Of a stretch of 64,000 nt of DNA, positions 53,801 through 64,000 are shown one piece after another. The translations under genes were made by a program, and so were the position numbers. The stretch's first letter is position 1. The number at the start of each line of letters is the position of its first letter. The notes under the pieces were generated by a model, which did no database searches, was not told the origin of the DNA, and worked only from the letters and a program-made list of their open reading frames with translations. Origin of the DNA: Pyropia yezoensis (lineage: Eukaryota > Rhodophyta > Bangiophyceae > Bangiales > Bangiaceae); the NCBI GenBank assembly GCA_009829735.1, contig CM020618.1, positions 27,132,894 to 27,196,893 on the forward strand, read 5' to 3'.

Positions 53801-54812
53801 TTACTTGTCAGGAGTAAGGATGTCTCCTTTGTAGAGCTCGGCGATCCTGAGGATAGTCCCTTTCGGAAGGGTTACTGCCTTACGGCGATAGTTCGCCATC
53901 ACGAGCAGTGATGACCCCTTTGCTGTGAGGTCTACGATACCGTTAGCCATGGTCAACCCATGGCGCTTGTAGGTTCGTAGGTTGGACTGGACTCTGCAGA
54001 TGCCTGCTAAGTCACAGTGAACCGGGAGGACTGTCTTCGATAACGGCTCGATGCGAGTCCGCTTCGCCAGCCGGAGTGTCTTCGGCTCTACGCTAGTGTA
54101 TACTTCAGCCACGTTGACGTGGCTCCCTTGAAGCGTCAGATTCCTGACGATAGCTGTCTGTACTCTCTTCGTCCCGTCGGCCACTTGTAGCTTAACGGTC
54201 CTCCGGCCCGGCCGTATTGCATCCACGTGAACGTTGATGAAGGTGCACCCCAGTATGCAGGGCACAGATAGAGTCTCACATACCAAGAAGTCGACGTCCG
54301 TGGTGAGTTTCCCGATGGTGACCCGCAGCGACATCGCTGCGCTCGTACGAATGAGACGACCATTCGCATCCTTAATCGTGGGGCCCCGAGTCACTCTGAC
54401 TTGCGGGAGCCACTTGTCCGGGAGGGTATCCTTCCGGATAAGGTTCGGCCCAGCCCCTGTATCCAGTACAGGGTAACACGATCGGGTCGACTGGGGGCCA
54501 ACCCCTAGTGTGGCTGATAACTTGAAGTTCTCCATGAGAGCAGCACGTGGCCTCCACCGATATCCAGTGTAGCTCGGGCATCCTGGACAGGGCCCTTGTC
54601 TGGATCAAAGTGACGGGGCTTCCCGTCCTCGTCTCCCTTCCTTGGAGGTTGGTCAGCACTCCCCTGACGCCGTGGCGTTGGGGCCGGAAGGTGTACCCGG
54701 GGACTGATGCGGCGCCGGCTCAACCGCGCTCTCTGTGGGGCTTTCCCCGCGGCAGTCCGGGTTGGCCTACTAGGGTTGCCCCAGCGACCCCGTGTCGTCC
54801 TTCCTCTTACTC
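53801..54812 (-). pseudogene. RT4b aspartic protease, frameshifted
   Basis: From the gag end the -1 frame is open (basic, Pro-rich linker) down to about 54540, where a frameshift leads to the frame carrying YPVLDTGAGPNLIRKDTLP (active site) and VPCILGCTFINVHVDAI. It ends at TAA 53801-53803; only two codons separate that stop from the next ORF in the same frame. The frame arrangement mirrors RT3. Confidence 0.75.
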
Positions 54813-56669
54813 GTTTCCCGCGCTTGGCCGGGTACTGTCTTCCGGGATATCCGGAAGGGGAGGTGCCTCCTCGACTGCCAGTACTCCTCCTGGAGCTTGC
54901 TGCCTACCCGGTGCCGGTGCTCTGGCGGGATACCACCCAATGGATGCCTTGCGTTGCGCTGCTGCCCGTCGAGACTCCTCCGGAATATGCGGGCATGAGG
55001 ACAACCATCGCTGGAGGTCTCCGCACAACATACATCCGGAAGTGCCGGCCGTCCCGGGCGTCCGCGTCGGGTTGGCCCCATAGGTCCGGTTGCCTGCCTC
55101 GGGCGCCCGAATGCCTGCCCCTTGGTAGGCCTTGGGTCCTGGTGCCAAACGGAACGTGGACTCTCTCAGCCGGTTGGTCGTACCCGCGATGTGCGGAGGT
55201 GCCTCCGTACGCACCGCCCATGTCGGCAGGGGTTGGGGGGCGTTACCCGTAACCGGGGCATACCCCGTAGTCCGTACATACGGGACGCGACGACCCGCAC
55301 CCTCGTTGACCTGGAACTGGGTCCCAGCCGGGGCGATGTACGCTACCGTACCTTGCTCATCAATCAACGGCGTCGCCGGTAGCAACACGTGGCCTCGTTG
55401 GTCGACCAGAGGTTCACCCTCACCCGTGGGGGCATACTCGGTCGCCACCAGTACTTGTGCGGCCTTACGTTCCACCTTCTCTTACCTCGGTACCGGGGTA
55501 AGATTGGGCTTGTTCCCCTCATCCTTGGGCTTCGGGGCAAAGGCACACTCCGGGTGTAGCACCCGGTAGGCGTCCCCCAGGGACTTGCACATGTGCATCA
55601 GTCGACTGAAGTTCGTCCGAGCCGTATTGGCTCCCCGTGCGGATATACGCACGTACTTGGGAATACCTGCGAACAGGATGGCCCGTAGCTCCCCTTCTCC
55701 GAAGAGCTTCCCCAGCTCTTAATCGAGCTCTTGGATCCTTCGTCCGAACATCTCCTCATCCTCCCAGGACTGGGCGGTGGCGGTGCTAAGGGACCGGTAG
55801 TGGTCTTCGCACTTGTCCACGCTGAGGTAGCTGCTCAGCAGCTCCTTCAGAATACCATGGTAGTCCATGGGGGTGGCTGCGACCCTCATCCCCGGCATAG
55901 GGGATGCCTGGCGGAGAATGCCTCGTACCAGTTCATCAACAAAGAACGGGAGGATCTCCAGGGCTAGCCCCTCGTTCACGAGTGCCTTGTCTGCGGCTGC
56001 CTTGAAGCTAGTCAGGAATCCAATGACTGCCAACGGGCGTCCGTTCGTGCCCCCGAACATAGGGACTCCCTTCAAAAGGGTCTGCATAGAGCGGATCGCT
56101 CGATGCGAGGTAGTACGCGTCGATTCCGACACGGTGGTGGATCGGTCTTCCAAACGATTACGTTCCGAAGTAAGAACCGACCGGAAGACTTAGTTGACGA
56201 TCTCCGTGTCAGCGTCCTGGATATCCAGTCGCTTGGCCAGTTGATGAGTAAACTCATCGGACTCCATCCGCTTCAGTCAGCTCGCAGTAACCTGCGCTGT
56301 CATAGCTTGCACCAATGACGCTGGAACTTCCCGCGTCGGCGCCTCGGGTACCCGAGTTGCTTGGCTTCCGTCGTCGGAGGGGTACTGCGATAGGGTACCG
56401 CCCCCCCCCATAGCCGACTCTGTTCCGGCGTAAGTATCCGCCGGACCGTGTCCGCGGAGTCCGCTCTGGGTGCTCCGAGCGTAGCGCTCCGTGCGGTAAC
56501 GTTCCAACTCGGCTGACGAGTCGGATCCATAACCCGCCGTATCCGGGGGTTGTCCAGGAGTAGCAACAGAGGGGTCGACCGTGGTGGACTCCCAAAGTAG
56601 TCCGGCCGGTTCGAACCGTACCGGTGTGGGAGGAACACAACGGGGTACCGTCGTGTGGCGTGTTGACAT
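54807..56669 (-). pseudogene. RT4b gag with four in-frame stops
   Basis: One frame from ATG 56669 to TAA 54807 (about 620 codons) broken by TGA 56277-56279, TAA 56190-56192, TAA 55719-55721 and TAA 55482-55484. A gag-type helical core is visible (PLAVIGFLTSFKAAADKAL ... SLGDAYRVLHP). The zinc knuckle reads CMLCGDLQRWLSSC, with Arg where the zinc-binding His should be. The end SAGNE is identical to RT2/RT3 gag. Confidence 0.78.
54813..54819 (-). promoter_or_regulatory. Candidate -1 frameshift heptamer GGGAAAC (RT4b)
   Basis: G GGA AAC GAG TAA in gag frame, same position as in RT2 and RT3. Confidence 0.55.
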
Positions 56670-56703
56670 CAGCACAGCCGTCTCCACAAGGGAGACGGAA
56701 ACC

Positions 56704-56723
56704 CGTCCCCTGCTGCTCCACCA
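56704..56723 (-). other. RT4b primer-binding site
   Basis: On the minus strand TGGTGGAGCAGCAGGGGAC directly after the 5' LTR. Confidence 0.7.
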
Positions 56724-56724
56724 A

Positions 56725-57086
56725 TGTAGCACAATAGGGAACCGCTGCACGTCCACTCTCATGGAACACTCACCAAGGGGGATCGGCACCAACGTCACCG
56801 AGAGGCCAAGGTTGTCGTCCTTGGAGCGCAAGGCACCGGACCAAGATGGAAGCCCAAATGGGAGGAGTTTGTTGATCTACCTTGGCCGGCGGTGGACTCG
56901 CCGCCGGCCTCCTCGTTATAAACCCTCGGAGACACTACTAACTACTCTCCACCCCAAGATGCAAGTCCCTCTGGTCACACGTAACTTAAAGATACCGTGA
57001 CCAGTACGGACCCCCAAATTGAAAGTGAAGGGTTCGAAGTACTCCCCCTATATTAGGGTCACAATATGGTCATCTATATTGCTACA
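56725..57086 (-). repeat. RT4b 5' LTR
   Basis: 362 bp, TGTAGCACAATAGGG to TATTGCTACA on the plus strand. It contains GTTATAAACCCTCGG, a TATA-like motif in the antisense orientation. Confidence 0.88.
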
Positions 57087-57091
57087 CAGGG

Positions 57092-57218
57092 CAACGCGAC
57101 GCTGGAGAAAAGCATCGATGAAGGAAAGCGGTGGGCAGCGTCTGTGTACGATGAATCGTTGAGGACTACTTTTGTGTTTCTCGCGGGCATGGCGTTCCTG
57201 TGTGACCAGTGCAGATAG
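57092..57218 (+). pseudogene. 3' part of the interrupted gene
   Basis: If five bases after the LTR (57087-57091) are treated as the target duplication, the codon left open at 47481 completes. The frame then runs NATLEKSIDEGKRWAASVYD to FLCDQCR and TAG 57216. The peptide looks like ordinary protein and ends in a CxxC. The flank bases do not match as a duplication, so the join is an inference. Confidence 0.4.
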
Positions 57219-57648
57219 ATTTTTGTTCGAGGGATTGGCTGCGTAAAAATGTGTCACAGGCGTTCCTTTGGCACTGTATTGATAGCTCTTAACATTGTGC
57301 GGAGAAAACGTTTCTGCCGAGTGGGAGAATTGCCTTTTATAAGGCAAAAACTGTATGACATGCGTTGTTGCCCATGGATGGGCAGTGGGATTCGAACCCT
57401 CGCGTGCACACATCGGTAATCTGCTGAGCAAAGGACTATGTCATATTCGAAAGTTCTGGAAGAGTTATCCGCCGTGCGAGAGTAGTTCGATCTTGAATAC
57501 GAAACTTGCGGCGTTAGGAGCGCCCTGTTTGCGTCATCGTCACCTGGACGCTCCTGCGCTGCGCTCATCTTGGCATGTTGTGGTGGTAGATACGTCCTCC
57601 GCGTCTTCCTGGCACAGTTTCTGTCTCTGCGCGGCTTATCTGCGCGGT

Positions 57649-58142
57649 ATGGGCATATCCACGAAGGGCTTATCGCCCTCTATTCGGAATCTAAGGTGAG
57701 TGATATCCACAGTGACCCCTTTTCGCCATCCCGACTGTCTCTTTGGCTTGCGCGTAGCGTCCAAGTACGTGCTGACTTTTTGGCCATACACGTGCTTCTT
57801 ATTCGGTCTTTTTCTTTTTCCAGCCCGCGACTGCTGCTACCCCGACGGGTACCTGCGGTACCTGAGGGCGCCAAGCCCCTCCTACCCCCCCCGCCCATCG
57901 ACACCCCCTCTTCCCCCGAGATCGACCCCGTCCCCATTGCTTCCACGCCGGGCATCCCCCGTCATCTTTGGGAGCTCCGGGGCTCCGCCCTCGGTCTTGG
58001 ACCCGGATGCATTTCCAGCCCCCCCCCCCTCCCCCTCCTGCGTCTTCGCAGGGTCGGAGGGCCTCTTGGAGAGACCGCACCCCCCCAGATCGCTCGCCGA
58101 CGCCTGCGGCACCCCTCCCTTACCTTGACATCTGTGACATAA
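57649..58142 (+). CDS. Possible small spliced Pro-rich ORF
   Basis: ATG 57649, donor AAG|GTGAGT at 57695/57696, intron 57696-57823 with TTTTTCTTTTTCCAG acceptor, exon to TAA 58140. About 121 residues, with a Pro-rich middle (PPPPIDTPSSPEIDPVP). The splice signals are good, but the protein is low complexity and no family is known. It lies in the right arm of the inverted-repeat element. Confidence 0.3.
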
Positions 58143-58289
58143 ATAGTGTAAGTGAGTGAGCCTCGTTTTATGTAGTTCACCACCCGGCGTTGAGGGATGA
58201 AGGAGGAATGGCGACCGAGGGCGAGCGCCATGGGCCTCGGGCTGACGAGGGGGTTGGTACGGTCCAACGTGAGTCACTGAGTGGTCCGA

Positions 58290-58593
58290 GGACCGACTTT
58301 TTGACATAGCGTGAGCACGGGTGGACTCCATGCGATGAACTCTTTTCCATTGTTTTCTGTTCTCACCGTCCTCGGACAGCAGCAACAAAAGTTGCGAGGG
58401 TCCACGTGTGCATTCGTCGACGATTCATGTACGTTGTGGACTCGAACGCCGGAAATAAGCTGACACAGCGTCATCTAGCCGATGCGGCACACGAATTGCC
58501 TCGCCCTTGACATAAAAGCAGCTGAGCCAACCAGGGGAGGCGGATGCCGCTAAAGCCCACGATGCACAAAAAAAAAGGTTTTAACTACGTGTG
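58290..58593 (-). repeat. Right arm shared with the 857-bp element
   Basis: Shares CTTTTCCATTGTTTTCTGTT-, GTGTGCATTCGTCGA- and AAGCCCACGATGCAC-type blocks in the same order with 34760-35014. Confidence 0.55.
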
Positions 58594-61333
58594 CACTAGG
58601 GCCGCGCTTCACACCTCTCGAGTCTCCTCCTCGTCGCACCCCGCCCCCCCTTTTAAGTGAACAGCTGTAATCCCTCCCTCTGCTGCGCCCTCTACCCCGC
58701 TGGCTGCTGGCCGCTGGCGGCTTCCGGCCTCGCCGCCCGCCTGGGGCGGCTGCCCCCCCCCCCCTGGCAGCAGCTGATTTCCAGTGGGAAGAGAGGAGAG
58801 GGGAGAGAGGTGGCGCAGTAAGTACAGCCACCAACAGGGACAGACGGCACTCGCAAGCACGCCAGAACTGCGTGAGGAGTACTCGACAAGAAAAATCGCA
58901 CGACTTGGCCAATGTTAATCTCTTGAGATCGTGTGAGACTGGGCTGCCATTTCGTGGCATATCTGGCAAGAGAGTCTTCTGTTGACGATGTGATTGGCTT
59001 CCACACGCCCAGAGCTGTTCGACCTGGGATTTTCTTCCCTGAATGCACTATTGCGCGGCAGAGGAGTACAGTACTTGAATTGACAGGCAACCTGATCAGT
59101 GACTCGCGATCGCCAGCGTCAGCTGCGAAGCGCCGGCACCTGGTCCCCTCTGCCCCATCCCCTCGCTCGCTTTACCTTATCTGAGCCACCCAGCAGGCCT
59201 GGCGGGTACTACGTCGTCAGCACTCTCGTAAATATATCATCTTCGAGAGCGCGCTAGCAAGCATCTACCGAAGCAGAGCCCTCAACAGCCCCATCCAGAA
59301 GCGCATCGTATCTGCTCCCCCGTTTGGGCTCCTTTGCTTAGGGGCGCCAGTAACGGTAAAATAGCATCGCCTGGCTCTTTTGGTCATCCCAGGTGGTGTG
59401 CGCTCCAACGGTACACGAATGCTCTCACAGCCGGCGTGGGAAAATGCCACCAGTCTGTTTCATCGTCACCAGTGGCCCAGAGTCTGCCTGGATATAGGGT
59501 GCCTGGGACCCCCATAGCTGGAAGGGTCATACGTTTCTGAGAGAAGTGACCCCGCTGCACCTATTGGTGCACGAAACCAGTGCTGAGAGCGCATGCAGTA
59601 GCCATGAACAGCAAGGGAGTCGGTGGGTAAAGCCCACTGGGCTATAAACGCCAGACCGTGCGTTTTCAACCACAGTGGGCACTCCTTTCCAGCTCAAGGC
59701 TGAGACAAGAGCTACCTAGTGGACGTCGCCGGCTCAAGGTGCTCGCATGGATCACTGAGGTGCACACAGTGATGCCTGCCTGTAGAGGGATGGTGGCAAC
59801 AGTGACACTGCTGAACGACCTCACAGAGTCGTCTTGTAAGAAGAGTGCAGTGGAGGTCATCGGTTGTATTGAAGGCATACATGTAGCCTTCGGCATACGG
59901 GCACATTGTGTGGTGCTGTGCGGAGCAAAAAAGCGCTTATCCAAAAACGGCCACTTTGAGGGGTCGTACGACCACCTTCCCATCGTTCGCAGGACTTTCT
60001 GACGCCATGGGCGTGATCAGCGTCGTCTAAAATTAAAAATACATTTATGCTCTTTCGCTTTTGAAGATTTCACTCCATACTGGGGGCTTTATAAAGCGTA
60101 CTTCCTCTGCAACACAATAAGGCGACCAACGGAACCGTGTCGCTGAAGCCGCTTTTGCAGCACACCCGAGGCAAATGCCGGTGCGTGTTTCCGGGTGCTC
60201 AGGCATGGCACAAGTGCACTATCCCGGCTCCAGGGAGATCAAAAAATTAGGTTTCGATCCTACTGCACCGCGCTCTGTCTTCTTGACTTGTATCAAGTAT
60301 GTAGCTGGGACTGCACTGGCCTGTGTCTTCGCATCCCGTAATATTATCTATACCTTGATGCCATGACGGCAATTGGAGCATGTTAGGTGGTGTGAGGGTC
60401 GGAATTTGCGGACCGCGGGTACACTGAGCACGCCTTCCCGCACTACAAAGTAAGAAGCAGTTAATACACATTGACGCATAACTCTTCACTGTCAGAAGAT
60501 ACCGAAGAATTCAAGAAGTCGTTTGTAAATTTGATGGCCTCAATGCGAGAGAATGGGATCCCCAAATGTGCCATGTAAGAGTCGCGAGAAGCGCACATTG
60601 GCAGCTTTCTCGAAACGTTCTGTCTGTTCCTTGAACCAGTCCGCCGTCGCCCCAAGAATACGATCACAGCAAATGTCTTAGGAGTATTTCTGAACGGTGT
60701 TCACAACAGTTCTGAGAACGTTCCTCAGAGTCTGTCGAGTATCGGTTTTTGGAATGGTGTCGAGGAAGTCATGGCGATTCGACGTCAAAGACTGTCAGCC
60801 TGTCAGCTTGACAACTTTACTAGAACAGTCATGTTGGTTAGTTCAGAACAAGCCCTGGCCACATCATCAGCCTGCCCAGTGTTGTAGAAAGGGATTGCAT
60901 ACTATGGATGACTTCACTGTTTGAGAACGGCTTTTCAATCATTCATGCTTCGCTGAAGGCTTTCGCAATCAAGACGCTCGATGGTCGAGACGAAGATGTA
61001 ATACCCGGACGTGCTGTGTTTTGATCCTTGGACGTAGTCTGGTCTGGATATCTGTCGGTGCGAGTGCTGTAACAACTGTGCACTCCAGATACGAGAGCGG
61101 TACGGACCGCGCTCAGCTTTGATTATGTTTTTGTAGTTTACGATCGTCGTGTGGTCCGCCTCGTAGATGAATGTAGTGTTCTCCTCCACCTGCCTATCTG
61201 CCCTGTTCAAAGCCCGAGTCCCCGCACTCAAGGGGACAGGAAGAAAGCGAGACGGGGAGAAAGGAGCCGGCGGTCAAGCACTCCGTCGAAGCGGGGGGGC
61301 GGATAGCTTGACGGGCAAGCACGCCGGAGACTC
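58594..61333. other. Degenerate sequence, no gene called
   Basis: 58.6-58.9 kb is GC-rich. At 60.46-61.23 kb the minus strand reads as short protein-like pieces (WFKEQTERFEKAANVRFSRL; TRQTLRNVLRTVVNTV) broken by stops and shifts, perhaps an old gene. 59658-60002 holds a 114-codon plus-strand frame with VIGCIEGIHVAF, weakly like the first motif of a Harbinger transposase, but nothing else supports that. Confidence 0.35.
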
Positions 61334-61915
61334 TCACCCCGCCTCCCCCACGTGAAGGAGGGGCCTCGGAAGCCGCTGTGATCGGCCGAGTGAGTCTTTT
61401 TTTGCAGCATACGGTGCGTTCCCGAGGAGAGTGGCGGCAGGTGCTGGTGCTTCGGGGGGGTCGGCGAGGCGGTAACTCTGATGTTCACGGAGGAGCAGCC
61501 GCACTGCACAATCGCCATACTCATATTTCGCACAAAAAAAACGCACACAGAGCCTGGAGAAGAATGTTCGGCACTGTCTCTGCACATCTCTTGCTCGAGT
61601 GCTCTCCAGAGACAGGGAAAGCTCTGTAATCTGAAGCTCTGAGGGAATGTCCGTCGGATCCCAAATAACAACCGTGGCGTTCTTCTTGTCATGAACTGTC
61701 AGTCTGTTCGCAGTGCAAAGCACACCGTTGGACTCGGGAGAGACTCGCGAGCTCGAAAATATGTATTTTTTCTCGTCGCGGAGCTGTTTCTTATCGTGGG
61801 CGTCCCGTGCCGCATCGGGGGGGTACCCCAAGTAGCAACCATCGCCTTTATATATGAGATCGCACCAGCGAGCCACCTTTCCATGATGTAATTTGAGACC
61901 GCACTTGATTTGCAA
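61334..61915 (-). CDS. Hypothetical ORF, 193 codons
   Basis: The ATG at 61915 starts a frame with balanced composition (KVARWCDLIYKGDGCYLGYP, VSPESNGVLC, FFSRLCVRFFCAKYEYGDC) ending at 61334. No domain recognised. A TATATAAAG motif lies inside its 5' part, so transcription could start downstream. Low confidence; it may be a remnant. Confidence 0.25.
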   Translation of the reverse strand: MQIKCGLKLHHGKVARWCDLIYKGDGCYLGYPPDAARDAHDKKQLRDEKKYIFSSSRVSPESNGVLCTANRLTVHDKKNATVVIWDPTDIPSELQITELSLSLESTRARDVQRQCRTFFSRLCVRFFCAKYEYGDCAVRLLLREHQSYRLADPPEAPAPAATLLGNAPYAAKKDSLGRSQRLPRPLLHVGEAG

Positions 61916-63293
61916 GCCACGTCTTCGCGGTCGCTCCCATCGGCACCCACCGTGGAACTACCATCCAGGCCGATTCAGTACACGTTGATATGGTGTTTTG
62001 CCCTCCTTCTGACTTTGCTCTTCTCCCTTCTCCCGTCCTCCCGCCTCAGTCCCCGTCCTGCTCCCGTCCCTCCCTGGCCCTCTTGTCTCTTTTAATTGCA
62101 TGTCCTTTTCCCCCCCCTCTTCCGTCACACTCCCGGGGGCCGGGGCTTGTTTTTCTTCCACGATTATTGCTGAGCGCCTTCGTTCGCCGCTTGCTTGCTG
62201 AGACATACCGCAAGAATTTGATGATGAGCAGGGTCGTTGCTGGGTCATTATTGCTGACCGGCAAGAATCTCCCACGGGTTTCTGGTGTCATACTTTCAGC
62301 AGGCCAATAGGAAGCACGCTGGACAGTTAAACTTAACAGAACTATGAACAACCGGCGAGCTCCTCTGTGGCGTGCGCGCAAGCGTTGGTAGAAGGGGAGG
62401 CTTTCGTTGAATTGTGGGGGGCGTTCGTCAAGACTCGCCGAAGCGGCATGCCGGCGGCGCCGACATTCCGAGCCAATATCCCCAATACCCTGCCACTGCT
62501 CTGGCGTCGAAGCGTGTGGGGGCGGGAAATTGGTAGCGCCGCTGCCGTCATCGACACCACCCTGCCATACGTGTCCGACGGGCAACGACGGCTGCGAGAG
62601 TAACTGTGGTAAAAGCGGCAGGCAGAATGCCCTGGGAGTCGCCGACAACACCGCCGGCCATTACGTCGACAACCACACACACACACAGGAATCCACAGAC
62701 AGGCCAGAAGGGAACAGGAAAGAGCCCAAGCGTAATCCACTCGCCCGCCCCTTCAGAGGCAAAGGTAACAAGAACAAAGCGCAAGGGAGCAAGAGCCCAA
62801 TGCACTATTGATTTTACAAGATGGCCCCTGGGAGACCCCGGAGCTACCCTCGAGAGCATCCCCCCTGGCCCCTCCCGGGGCCCTGAGCGGGGCCCCCAGA
62901 GGGACCCCCGAGCGCGCCAAGTGCCAGCGAGGCACCGGCCACTCACTGGGCCAACTATCGAAAAGCAAGCGAAAATCCCCCTACACATAAGTGTCAATCC
63001 CCAAAATGCCCCAGAGGAAAAGAGGCGAAAAACGCGAAAGAACGCAAGGAAAAGAAATACAAAAATCAAGCAAATGACAAAGTGGGTCAGCACGACCACA
63101 AACCGTGCAAGTCCTCCAGTCGGGTGGGCCAATCAGGCTCCAGGTGTGTCGACACAACACCGGGCCACCTGGCCGAGGATCCTTAGCCTGCGTATGGCTC
63201 CACGTGACCCTGCTGACCAGGTCCCACGTCACTTCCCCGAGGGCCCGCCTGTCCCCAGAGGCCAGAACGCAGCACCACAGCCCATGCAGCCAA
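61916..63293. other. No supportable gene
   Basis: C/T-rich tracts at 62000-62110 and overlapping low-complexity frames on both strands. Nothing else seen. Confidence 0.4.
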
Positions 63294-63780
63294 CGTACAC
63301 CTGCGCGCGCAGCACGCAGCAGCTACATATGATGGTGATGGCCTCCACCAATTTCGGCAGAAGCACGTCCACCAGCATGAAAAGCCCCCCAAAGCCCCGC
63401 ACCCAGCTGTCATTGACGTGCGCCATCACCGGCACAATCCGCACAAACCGCACGAACTGCAGCTGTCTTCAATGTGCGCCACCACGTGCACCAGTCACAC
63501 CAACCGCACCAACTGCCGCCGCAGCCACGCGTGCCCACAGACCGTACAGCTAACAGAAACCCGCACGTGCATCGCGCAGCAGCTACAGAAAACGGCGTTT
63601 GCAACCACCAACGTCGGCAGAAGCGGGTCCACCAGCAGGAAGAGCACCCCAAAGCCCCTGCTACCACCTGCACCAAAAGCACCCACCACACCAGCCGCAC
63701 AAACCGCCGCCGCAGGAACGCGGGCCCACATACAGTCTTCCTCCACTGCTGTGACATCCTTTCTTGGGCACGGTGTCTAG
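63294..63780. repeat. Imperfect tandem duplication, offset 260 bp
   Basis: A block with GCAGCAGCTACA, GGCAGAAGC, TCCACCAGCA and CCCCAAAGCCCC recurs 260 bp later (for example AAAGCCCC at 63391 and 63651). A further partial start may lie near 63930. On the minus strand both copies can encode a similar hydrophobic Cys-rich stretch (GFG.LF.LVD.LLP.LV, then CSCC), but in different frames. Confidence 0.6.
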
Positions 63781-64000
63781 TAAACAATGCAGGTCGACCG
63801 ACCTCTACGGTGCGATCAACGCATGTGTCAGCATTCGATCGTTGTCACCGACCAATGAGAGGGCGGAATCAAGTTACAATCCTTGGGCTTACGGTCGCCA
63901 CAAAGGGTGCCCAACAATGGAGAAAGCCTGTTCCGTGCAGCCCACAGTCACCCACACGCGCAGCACACAGAAGAGTCGGGAGAAGGCGCTCATCACCACC
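63781..64000. other. Window end, nothing recognised
   Basis: No feature beyond a possible third partial copy of the preceding repeat. Confidence 0.4.

Larger units (their letters stand above)
47482..57086 (-). mobile_element. RT4b: decayed Ty3/gypsy element
   Basis: 9.6 kb between two 362-bp LTRs (47482-47843 and 56725-57086, TGTAG...CTACA ends). On the minus strand: 5' LTR, primer site, gag, protease, reverse transcriptase, integrase, then the antisense ORF on the plus strand and the 3' LTR. RNase H is deleted. The many stops, and an LTR divergence clearly larger than in RT3 (dozens of differences by eye), make it the older insertion. Five-base flanks CGAAA and CAGGG do not match, yet the interrupted gene's frame resumes if five bases are discounted. 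Confidence 0.9.
45832..58593 (+). mobile_element. Inverted-repeat DNA element with a spliced gene, interrupted by RT4b
   Basis: Left end CACACGTAGCTGAGATGTG then CGTCCTGGGCTTC (45832-45863). The right end, reverse-complemented, is CACACGTAGTTAAAACC, a T-run, then GTGCATCGTGGGCTTT (58545-58593). The outer nine bases are identical and the following block is alignable. The left and right arms are both similar to the 857-bp element at 34158-35014. Without RT4b (9605 bp) it would be about 3.16 kb. It contains the spliced gene split at 47481/57092 and a possible second small gene at 57649. No clear target duplication. Superfamily unknown; CAC-type ends only loosely recall CACTA elements. Confidence 0.55.

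Noticed and set aside
57377-57450. tRNA-like sequence with GGGTTCGAATCCC (B-box) on the minus strand
   Set aside because: No matching acceptor stem or complete D-arm could be folded by hand; at most a tRNA-derived fragment.
59658-60002. Possible Harbinger DDE fragment (VIGCIEGIHVAF)
   Set aside because: Single weak motif, Asp replaced by Glu, following motifs absent.
62606-63553. 315-codon plus-strand frame
   Set aside because: Low complexity and crosses the tandem duplication; no domain.
1-64000. Conserved cellular (housekeeping) genes
   Set aside because: None could be recognised in any frame.

Overview
This window looks like nuclear DNA of a GC-rich eukaryote. The evidence is GT–AG introns, chromodomain Ty3/gypsy retrotransposons, a pogo/Tigger-type DNA transposon, long homopolymer G/C runs and no bacterial-style operons. 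The mix of very GC-rich, Ala/Pro-coding low-complexity DNA with many nested transposons would suit a bangiophyte red alga (Porphyra/Pyropia type). That assignment is a guess from composition only. Nearly everything that can be named is mobile DNA; no cellular housekeeping gene could be supported.

Layout. 1-4.7 kb: a long uncharacterised ORF with a proline-rich repeat array, possibly with an upstream exon. 4.7-6.3 kb: GC-rich low-complexity DNA. 6.32-9.49 kb: a complete but dead pogo-like element with CAG termini, a TA target duplication and an internal minisatellite. 9.5-15.3 kb: repeats, a hAT-like BED-finger scrap, a minisatellite and a dense TGCA-word cluster. 15.3-16.2 kb: a broken Myb/SANT-like transposon ORF. 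16.5-22.9 kb: RT1, a decayed chromodomain Ty3/gypsy element (+). 22.89-27.46 kb: RT2 (-), a gag-protease deletion derivative. 27.46-32.16 kb: RT4a (-), a truncated element of another family. 34.16-35.01 kb: a short inverted-repeat element. 35.93-45.26 kb: RT3 (+), a nearly complete element with paired LTRs and a perfect GACTG duplication. 45.83-58.59 kb: a DNA element with CAC-type inverted ends and a spliced gene, split by RT4b (-; 47.48-57.09 kb). 58.6-64 kb: degenerate sequence with a 260-bp tandem duplication near the end.

Main result. Two different Ty3/gypsy families here (RT2/RT3 and RT4a/RT4b) each carry a long ORF on the strand opposite gag-pol, between the integrase end and the 3' LTR: about 630 codons in RT3 and about 790 in RT4. 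Each is supported by a second copy in the window. The two antisense proteins also show faint collinear similarity to each other, which suggests one old antisense accessory gene.

A second shared feature is the heptamer GGGAAAC two codons before the gag stop in RT2, RT3 and RT4b (degenerate in RT1). It matches a -1 ribosomal slippage site feeding protease. RT3 has intact pol but a 1-nt break in gag; RT2 has intact gag but no pol. RT4a kept RNase H but lost integrase, while RT4b kept integrase but lost RNase H.

A third result is an apparently undescribed inverted-repeat DNA transposon family, with one gene-bearing copy (about 3.2 kb without RT4b) and one 857-bp copy.
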